This document shows positions 59,086-64,000 of a stretch of 64,000 bases of DNA, one piece after another. The stretch lies in NCBI GenBank assembly GCA_004555155.1, contig SFJH01000006.1, positions 1 through 64,000 on the forward strand, written 5' to 3'. How positions within the stretch are numbered: position 1 is the first letter of the stretch; the number at the start of each line of letters is the position of its first letter. This stretch comes from Clostridiales bacterium (GTDB lineage: Bacteria; Bacillota; Clostridia; Christensenellales; Aristaeellaceae). Below the pieces are notes generated by a model. The model worked only from the letters and a program-made list of their open reading frames with translations. It was not told the origin of the DNA and searched no databases. Position numbers and translations under genes: made by a program.

Positions 59086-59583
59086 TCAGGCCTTTTCCAG
59101 ACTGCTCAGGGGGATATAGCCGCCCTTTCCGTCAAGCGTCTTGACGTACGCCCAGTTGCCCGCCTTTTTGTAGACGATGACGAACTGCTTGCTCTTCAGC
59201 TTCGTGTACGAAGCCTTGGTGGAGGGCTTCTTGTACATCTTCACGCCCTTGGAGACGGTATAGTACACCTGCGACGTGCGCACGGTGCCATAGCTGGACA
59301 GGAACTCCCGGTAGATGTACCCCACCTCGCCGTCCGCCGTGCACACCAGGCAGAACGCCTTGCTGGTCTTTCCGGAATAGAACACCTTCTCGCCCCTGCC
59401 GAGCGTCGTGATCACTTCATATTCCGACGACGGCCCCTCGCGCAGCCGTCCGCCCTGCACATTGACCTTCATGATCTTCATGGTGCTCGCCGCCTGGGCC
59501 GACGATTCCGGAAGAATCGGCGCGGCCATCAGCGTCAGCATCAGCAGCGCGCACAGCACCGTCCGTAAGAAGTTGCGCTTCAC
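59086..59583 (-). CDS. Secreted SH3-domain protein
   Basis: A 165-aa protein with a signal peptide (hydrophobic FLRTVLCALLMLTLMAAPIL, cleavage at AQA-AS) and two bacterial SH3-like domains (MKVNVQGGRLREGPSSEYEV.., and SKGVKMYKKPSTKASYTKL..). No catalytic domain. The start is probably GTG at 59583, after GGGGGTGA; GTG at 59592 is possible. It likely binds cell wall or another exported protein. Its promoter is TTGAAA (59635-59640) with TACAAT (59612-59617). Confidence 0.8.
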   Translation of the reverse strand: MKRNFLRTVLCALLMLTLMAAPILPESSAQAASTMKIMKVNVQGGRLREGPSSEYEVITTLGRGEKVFYSGKTSKAFCLVCTADGEVGYIYREFLSSYGTVRTSQVYYTVSKGVKMYKKPSTKASYTKLKSKQFVIVYKKAGNWAYVKTLDGKGGYIPLSSLEKA

Positions 59584-59611
59584 TCCATTCACCCCCGCAT
59601 ATTCTGCTTCT

Positions 59612-59640
59612 ATTGTATCACATCTCGCAGCGCATTTCAA
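59612..59640 (-). promoter_or_regulatory. Promoter of the SH3-protein gene
   Basis: On the minus strand, TTGAAA (59635-59640), 17 bp, then TACAAT (59612-59617). Confidence 0.75.
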
Positions 59641-59697
59641 GAGATTCCTTTGTCACAAGTCCGGCTGATCCGCCGCGAAAGGCGCCGCGCCCCGGGA

Positions 59698-60639
59698 TCA
59701 GTTGAAGTACACGAGCTCCTCCTCCGGAGGCTTGGCGGGATTGATGGCCAGAGCGATCAGGTTGATGCCGTCGCGGTTGTGCAGCGCGCTGAATCCGGCC
59801 TCCACTTTGGCGGTGAGCATGATCCAGGCGTTTTCCTTGGGCAGCTCGCCCTTGCACTGGCAGATGTAGCCGATGCCGCCGATGTCGTCGGCGCAGCAGG
59901 TCATGGCGTGGCGGCCGAAGACGAAGCACTTCTTGGGCATGTTCTTCATGCGGAAGGCGCGGCCCTTGACGTGGATGGTCTTGCCGTCGTAGCGGTCGGC
60001 GTGGTCCAGCGCGTCGAGGTAGAAGGTGCCGAACTGGGTGTCGCCGATCTCGATGACCGGGGCCTTCACGTCGTAGGGCAGATCCTCGTCGGAGACGCCG
60101 TCGTCCATGCTGCCGTCGGTATTTTCGAAGAAGATGCGGGCGGTGTTGTTCATCGCCAGCACGGTGCGGCGGTAGGGGCTCTTGGTGGTCTCCGCGGTGC
60201 AGCGGTTGAAGATCACCAGGTCGGCCTCCTGGAGGCCGTCGGCCATGAACTTGCGCATGTTCTTCAGGTAGATCTCGAACGTGGTGGCGTCCACCAGCGC
60301 GATGATCTGGGCCAGATCCCAGCTTTCGGGCTTTTGGGCGGCGTAGAGGTTTTCCAGCAGCCACGTGCTGTTGTATTCGATCAGCACGCGCTCGGGGCGG
60401 TACTCCCGGTCGATCTCCACCAGCCTGTCCCCGGACATGTCCTCCATGTTCTCCAGGTTCACCAGCACGGTGTTGGTTCGCTTCAGGAGCTCGGCGTCGT
60501 ACTCCTCCTCGCCCTCCTCGCAGCACAGCAGCAGCGTGCGCTCGCCCTCGGAGAAGCCTTCGTCCTCCAGCATCTCGGTGATGAACTTCGTCTTGCCGCT
60601 GTCGAGAAAGCCGGTGATGATGTAAACGGGTGCGTTCAT
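59698..60639 (-). CDS. CobW-type GTPase with a DUF1980-like C-terminus
   Basis: A 313-aa G3E-family protein. Walker A is GFLDSGKT (residues 10-17) and the switch region has CCEEGEEE. G4 NxxD-like is FNRC, a deviation. The last ~120 residues (KNMPKKCFVFGRHAMTCCADDIGGIGYICQCKG) resemble the DUF1980/TIGR03943 domain of proteins paired with YcgQ-type permeases, with a CC pair and a further CQC. That makes it a GTPase-plus-metal-handling fusion. It follows the His-rich COG0523 gene by 36 bp. Function inferred: metallochaperone. Confidence 0.75.
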   Translation of the reverse strand: MNAPVYIITGFLDSGKTKFITEMLEDEGFSEGERTLLLCCEEGEEEYDAELLKRTNTVLVNLENMEDMSGDRLVEIDREYRPERVLIEYNSTWLLENLYAAQKPESWDLAQIIALVDATTFEIYLKNMRKFMADGLQEADLVIFNRCTAETTKSPYRRTVLAMNNTARIFFENTDGSMDDGVSDEDLPYDVKAPVIEIGDTQFGTFYLDALDHADRYDGKTIHVKGRAFRMKNMPKKCFVFGRHAMTCCADDIGGIGYICQCKGELPKENAWIMLTAKVEAGFSALHNRDGINLIALAINPAKPPEEELVYFN

Positions 60640-60675
60640 TTGTTTAGACTCCTTTGGATGCCGAAAAGTTCCAAT

Positions 60676-61944
60676 TTAGATGCCGAAGAGCTCCTTGAGG
60701 GCGTCCTCGTTGATCTTGACGCCGATCACGCACAGGCGGCCGGTGTAGTCCGCGGCGCCGTAGCGCAGGTCGACCTCGCCGGGCACATAGTCGAAGTGCA
60801 GCCACTTGCCGTCGTTGAGGGGCAGGATGCCCTTTGCGCGCAGAATGGAGCCGAAGCGATGGTCGTCGTCCAGCGCCTCCAGCGCCTCGCGGATGGCCGC
60901 CTCGTCGAACTTCTTGGGGGTTTCCACGCCGATGTTCTGGAACACCTCGTCGGCGTCGTGGCCGTGGTGGTGATGTCCGCAGCAGCACTCGCCGTCGTGA
61001 TGATGGTGGTGCTCATGCTCATGGTCGTGGCCGCAGCAGCACTCGCCGTGGTCATGATCGTGATGATGATGCTCGTGATCGTGGTCGTGGCCGCAGCACT
61101 CGTCGTGGTCATGGTCGTGATGATGCTCATGCTCATGGTCGTGGCCGCAGCAGCACTCGTCGTGGTCATGATCGTGATGATGATGCTCATGATCGTGGTC
61201 GTGGCCGCAGCACTCGTCGTGGTCATGATCGTGATGATGATGCTCATGATCGTGGTCGTGGCCGCAGCAGCACTCGTCGTGGTCGTGATGATGGTGATGC
61301 TCGTGATCGTCCTCGTCGGCGAACAGCTCGTCGATGGTCAGCAGGAAGTCGGGGGTCTCGATGGTCTCGAGCATCTTGGCGGGCTCCAGCTCGTCCCAGG
61401 GGGTGGTGACGATGCGGGCGCGCTCGTTGTGCTCGCGCAGCAGCGCGACGGCCTTCTCGATGCGGTCGGGAGAGGCGGTCTGGGTGCGGCTGAGGATGAT
61501 GGTCTCGGCGCTCTGAATCTGATCGATGAAGAACTCGCCGAAGTTCTTGATGTAAAGGCGGCACTTGGAGACGTCCGCCACGGTGGCGCAGCCCTTCAGC
61601 TCCAGGTCGTGCTCCTTGGAGGCGTCGTCCACCACCTTGCGGATGTCGCTGAGCTTGCCCACGCCGGAGGGCTCGATCAGGATGCGGTCGGGATGGTACG
61701 TGTCGATCAGCTCGGCCAGGGCCTTGGAGAAGTCGCCCACCAGCGTGCAGCAGATGCAGCCGGAGTTCAGCTCGGTCACCTGGATGCCCGAGTCCTTCAT
61801 GAAGCCGCCGTCGATGCCGACCTCGCCGTATTCATTCTCCAGCAGAACGACCTTTTCTCCCTCGAAAGCGCCGCCCAGGAGCTTCTTGATCAGCGTGGTC
61901 TTGCCCGCGCCCAGGAAACCGGAAATAATGTTGACCTTTGTCAT
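60676..61944 (-). CDS. COG0523/CobW metallochaperone GTPase with extreme His/Cys tract
   Basis: A 422-aa G3E-family metal-chaperone GTPase. Walker A is GFLGAGKTT (9-17), the metal-binding CxCC is SGCICC (61-66), followed by IEPSGVGKL. Between residues about 213 and 329 lies a tract with about 55 His and 16 Cys, built from ~18-residue repeats of the form DHDHDECCCGHDHDHEHHHH. The CobW C-terminal domain (331-422) follows. COG0523 proteins deliver Zn, Co or Ni; such tracts store metal. GG-rich AGGTGA precedes the ATG, and the upstream VanZ-like gene ends 6 bp before. Confidence 0.93.
   Translation of the reverse strand: MTKVNIISGFLGAGKTTLIKKLLGGAFEGEKVVLLENEYGEVGIDGGFMKDSGIQVTELNSGCICCTLVGDFSKALAELIDTYHPDRILIEPSGVGKLSDIRKVVDDASKEHDLELKGCATVADVSKCRLYIKNFGEFFIDQIQSAETIILSRTQTASPDRIEKAVALLREHNERARIVTTPWDELEPAKMLETIETPDFLLTIDELFADEDDHEHHHHHDHDECCCGHDHDHEHHHHDHDHDECCGHDHDHEHHHHDHDHDECCCGHDHEHEHHHDHDHDECCGHDHDHEHHHHDHDHGECCCGHDHEHEHHHHHDGECCCGHHHHGHDADEVFQNIGVETPKKFDEAAIREALEALDDDHRFGSILRAKGILPLNDGKWLHFDYVPGEVDLRYGAADYTGRLCVIGVKINEDALKELFGI
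60958..61308 (-). repeat. Coding tandem repeat for the His/Cys tract
   Basis: The codons for residues 213-329 of the COG0523 protein form 54-57-bp tandem repeats (CAC/CAT/GAC/TGC rich). Copies differ by CCC versus CC and by short His-run lengths, which suggests growth and shrinkage by slippage or recombination in frame. Confidence 0.85.
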
Positions 61945-61950
61945 TTTGAA

Positions 61951-62433
61951 TCACCTGTCGTCATCATATTTTTTCGCCATTCGGCGTCTGAAAGCGCTGA
62001 ACGCATGCAGAATCGCCGCAGCCGCGGCCAATCCGGTCAGCGCGCCGCAGAAGTCGATCGCCATGTCCGCCACGCTGCACACTCTGCCCGCCGCCTGCAT
62101 CTGATGCAGCTCGTTGAGCACCGACAGCAGCGCGCACCCGACGCCCGTGAGCAGAACCGCCGTGCGGCGCTTCAGTCCATTCAGCAGCGCCATCCCCATG
62201 AGACAGCCCTCCACCGCGAAGATCCCGAAGTGCGCCGCCTTGCGCACGCAGTGGTGCAGCAGGTCGAAGTCCATGCCCCAGTCCAGCAGCCATCCGAACA
62301 GGAGCTGCGTGACGCCCCCGCTCAGCGCGCTGGAGTCCTCGCCCACCTGTCCCGAAAAGAAGAAGAGCACGCCAATCCATGCAATCGCTGCCGCTGCAAA
62401 TATCGCCGTACTCTTTCCGCCGTGATTCCGCAT
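61951..62433 (-). CDS. VanZ-like membrane protein
   Basis: A 160-aa protein with four hydrophobic segments and VanZ motifs: FFFSGQVGED, VRKAAHFGIF, NELHQMQ and VADMAIDFCG. I chose the ATG at 62433 with GGGAGG eight bases upstream; the frame extends to 62496 without a ribosome site. VanZ proteins affect teicoplanin or lipid-linked cell-wall steps, mechanism unknown. It is placed 6 bp before the COG0523 gene, so it is co-transcribed with a metal-handling pair, which is unusual. Confidence 0.85.
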   Translation of the reverse strand: MRNHGGKSTAIFAAAAIAWIGVLFFFSGQVGEDSSALSGGVTQLLFGWLLDWGMDFDLLHHCVRKAAHFGIFAVEGCLMGMALLNGLKRRTAVLLTGVGCALLSVLNELHQMQAAGRVCSVADMAIDFCGALTGLAAAAAILHAFSAFRRRMAKKYDDDR

Positions 62434-62484
62434 CCGTTCAGCCTCCCGCAGTTCCGGCGCACAGCGCCAGTACCACATATTGCT

Positions 62485-62519
62485 ATTATACCTCATCAGA
62501 CGGTTTTTTCACGTGAAAA
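62485..62519 (-). promoter_or_regulatory. Promoter and palindrome of the metal-handling operon
   Basis: TATAAT on the minus strand (62485-62490) lies 17 bp from CGTGAA (62508-62513), a poor -35 inside the perfect 14-bp palindrome TTTTCACGTGAAAA (62506-62519). A regulator bound at the palindrome would replace or block the -35. Confidence 0.55.
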
Positions 62520-62577
62520 GATTCAAATTCATCAACAAATAACAAACCGGACCCGCGCCCGCTCCGGGAGAGCGCCA

Positions 62578-62617
62578 AAAACCGATCGCGCCCTGCACGC
62601 AGGGCGCAATCGGTTTT
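62578..62617 (-). terminator. Terminator of the isomerase operon
   Basis: An 18-bp stem with one mismatch (62578-62595 with 62600-62617) and a CACG loop, followed by TTTTT on the minus strand. It lies 30 bp after the isomerase stop. Confidence 0.8.
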
Positions 62618-62647
62618 CCTTCGGCGCGCGGGACAGGGCGCTTCCCC

Positions 62648-63385
62648 TTACAGCTTCAGCAGGTTGTCGAGGCTGACCTTGCAGCTGTCGAGGGGCGGGA
62701 GGGTGTACTCCTCCTGCTCGACGATGAAGTGCTCGGTGCCGATCTTCTGGCCGAGGGCGATGATGGCTTCGAAGTCGAGGACGCCCGCGCCGCACTCGAC
62801 GTTGGCCTTGCGGTCGGGGCCGAGCTCCTTGAGGTGCATGAGGGGCTGGCGGCCGGCGTACTTGCGGATATAGCGGATGGGGTCATAGCCGGCATAGGCG
62901 ACCCAGAAGACGTCGAACTCGGCGAAGACGTCGGGCTCGACGTTGTTGAGGACGGTCTCCATGAGCACCTCGCCGCCGTCGACGACGAACTCGTGGGCAT
63001 GGTTGTGATAGCCGAGCTTCAGCCCGTGGGGGCGGAGCTTTCCGGCGGTTTCATTCATGACCTCGGCGAAGCGCAGCGCGTCGTCGCGGGTCTTCATGTC
63101 CTGCCAGGGGCAGACGAGGTACTTGTTGCCGACGGCGAGGGCCATTTCGATCTCGGCGTCCAGCTCGGCTTCGGTCTTGGGCAGGCCGCCGATGTGGGAG
63201 CCATAGGCCTCGAGGCCGTTGTCCTTGAGCAGCGCGGCCATCTCGGCCGGCCTGAGTCCGCCGTAGCCCGCGAACTCCACGCCCTTGTATCCCATCTTCG
63301 CGACCTTTTCCACGGTGCCGCGGAAGTCCTTTGCCATCTCATCGCGCAGCGAATACAGCTGCAGACCCACATTCTTCAAAAGCAT
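62648..63385 (-). CDS. Sugar phosphate isomerase/epimerase-type TIM barrel
   Basis: A 245-aa AP-endonuclease-2-fold (IolE/IolI/Hyi-like) protein. The start GLQLYSLRDEMAKDF, the KLGYHNHAHEF motif and HLKELGPD are typical; His/Glu/Asp metal ligands are present. I chose the ATG at 63385, eight bases after AAGGAG; the ATG at 63391, which overlaps the upstream stop, is possible. It is coupled to the zinc-type dehydrogenase and likely epimerises or isomerises a keto-sugar intermediate. Confidence 0.9.
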   Translation of the reverse strand: MLLKNVGLQLYSLRDEMAKDFRGTVEKVAKMGYKGVEFAGYGGLRPAEMAALLKDNGLEAYGSHIGGLPKTEAELDAEIEMALAVGNKYLVCPWQDMKTRDDALRFAEVMNETAGKLRPHGLKLGYHNHAHEFVVDGGEVLMETVLNNVEPDVFAEFDVFWVAYAGYDPIRYIRKYAGRQPLMHLKELGPDRKANVECGAGVLDFEAIIALGQKIGTEHFIVEQEEYTLPPLDSCKVSLDNLLKL

Positions 63386-63387
63386 TT

Positions 63388-64000
63388 TCATGACTCCTTC
63401 CAATCGATGATCACGCCGAGATAGGCGTTGCGATCCTTATTGACCTCGAGGTAGACCTTCACGGCCTCCTCGGGCGTGACGATGTGCGAGACCAGCTCGG
63501 CGGTGTGCAGCTTTCCCTGGCGAATCAGGTCGAAGCACACGCAGGTGTTGCGCTCGATGGAGTGCTTCACATAGCGCTCGCGGGTGGTGGGCAGGCGCCA
63601 CTCGTGCGCGCCCTTGAAGGTCACGCTGCCCAGATCCTCCAGGTGGCTGTAGCGCAGCACGCTGGCCAGATTGGTCTGATAATCTCCGCGGGGCGTGCCC
63701 AGGAAGATGATTTCGCCGTGATAGCCCACCAGCTTCAGGCAGCTCTCGCCGCAGGCGGGAATGCCGGTGGCCTCGATGACGGTGTTCGCGCCGGCGCCGC
63801 CGGACAGCTCCTTCACGGCGGCCTCGGCCTCGTCGGGGGCGACGGTCCTGTCAATGCCGACCTTCGCGGCCAGCTCGCGGCGATGGAGCGCGGGATCGAT
63901 GCCGATCACCGTCGCGCCGGACAGCTTCGCCAGCTGCGCCGCCATGATGCCCACCAGGCCCAGGCCGGACACCACCACCAGGTCGCCCAGCTCGATCTCC
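63388..64000 (-). CDS. Zinc-type (MDR) alcohol/sugar dehydrogenase, 5' end cut by window
   Basis: The last ~204 residues of a medium-chain dehydrogenase. The Rossmann motif is VVSGLGLVGIMAAQLAKLSGATVIGID, followed by a D that suggests NAD preference, and the NTVIEATG segment. The catalytic zinc domain is beyond the window edge, so the true start is not visible; the in-frame codons continue past 64000. It overlaps the isomerase by the ATGA junction. Threonine/sorbitol/galactitol-type dehydrogenases are the nearest match. Confidence 0.88.
   Translation of the reverse strand, partial: EIELGDLVVVSGLGLVGIMAAQLAKLSGATVIGIDPALHRRELAAKVGIDRTVAPDEAEAAVKELSGGAGANTVIEATGIPACGESCLKLVGYHGEIIFLGTPRGDYQTNLASVLRYSHLEDLGSVTFKGAHEWRLPTTRERYVKHSIERNTCVCFDLIRQGKLHTAELVSHIVTPEEAVKVYLEVNKDRNAYLGVIIDWKES

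Noticed and set aside
24154..62433. Genomic island or prophage
   Set aside because: No integrase, transposase, att repeats or phage structural genes were seen; the lysozyme-like domain at 53786 is part of a host-type SH3 exported protein.
59650..62676. 1008-residue open frame on the plus strand
   Set aside because: It is antisense to the COG0523, CobW-like and VanZ genes. The Val/Ala/Met-rich part is the complement of the His/Asp codons, and it has no ribosome site or family similarity.

Overview
The window looks like chromosomal DNA of a GC-rich, Gram-positive-type anaerobe in the Clostridia, most like the gut/rumen Christensenellales-type lineages. The evidence is ferrous-iron uptake (Feo), a T-box leader, AGGAGG-type ribosome sites, near-consensus TTGACA-N17-TATAAT promoters, YesMN-type two-component regulation, and many sugar transporters without dedicated ATPases. 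The placement is inferred from gene content only. No phage, plasmid, IS or CRISPR signature was found; this is metabolic chromosome with several unusual intergenic repeat arrays.

Layout. 1-280: GC-rich dyad repeat beside mnmG (274-2058, minus). 2198-4891: feoA-feoB-small Cys-rich protein, behind a promoter with DtxR-like dyads. 4913-5297: tRNA-Pro, -Glu, -Met, then a broken tRNA-Asp ending in a terminator. 5371-9530: membrane protein, ALDH/iron-ADH/SCP2-like operon and a divergent MarR regulator. 9753-13026: Ugp-like sugar ABC importer, followed by a 3 x 234-bp hairpin array (13027-13728). 13848-15131: PLP lyase-like protein. 15283-20989: complete dipeptide-type ABC importer led by a PIG-L-like protein lacking its metal ligands. 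21191-23998: PHP, HD, PAP2 and PH-like proteins around a 67-bp tandem repeat.

24154-42718 is the largest functional block. A minus-strand run encodes a metallophosphoesterase, an LplB-LplA-LplC-type importer, PfkB kinase, GH4 glycosidase, M17 peptidase, an unrecognised 527-aa protein and two Gfo/Idh/MocA dehydrogenases. Next to it are a small unknown protein plus PHP phosphoesterase, and an operon of GDPD, EEP phosphatase, YesM-like kinase and YesN-like regulator. I infer a regulated uptake and breakdown locus for a phosphorylated or glycosylated compound.

42847-46920 is a tyrosine operon: T-box with a probable UAC specifier, aminotransferase, MBL hydrolase, tyrS and a membrane protein. 47080-59583 holds an acyltransferase, an asymmetric heterodimeric ABC exporter, GNATs, an AAA ATPase, an SH3/lysozyme-like exported protein, an FGGY kinase with a phosphohexomutase, a membrane GDPD and an SH3 protein. 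59698-62433 is a metal-handling operon: VanZ-like protein, a COG0523 GTPase with an extreme His/Cys tract, and a second CobW-like GTPase. The window ends in a sugar isomerase and a zinc-type dehydrogenase cut by the edge.
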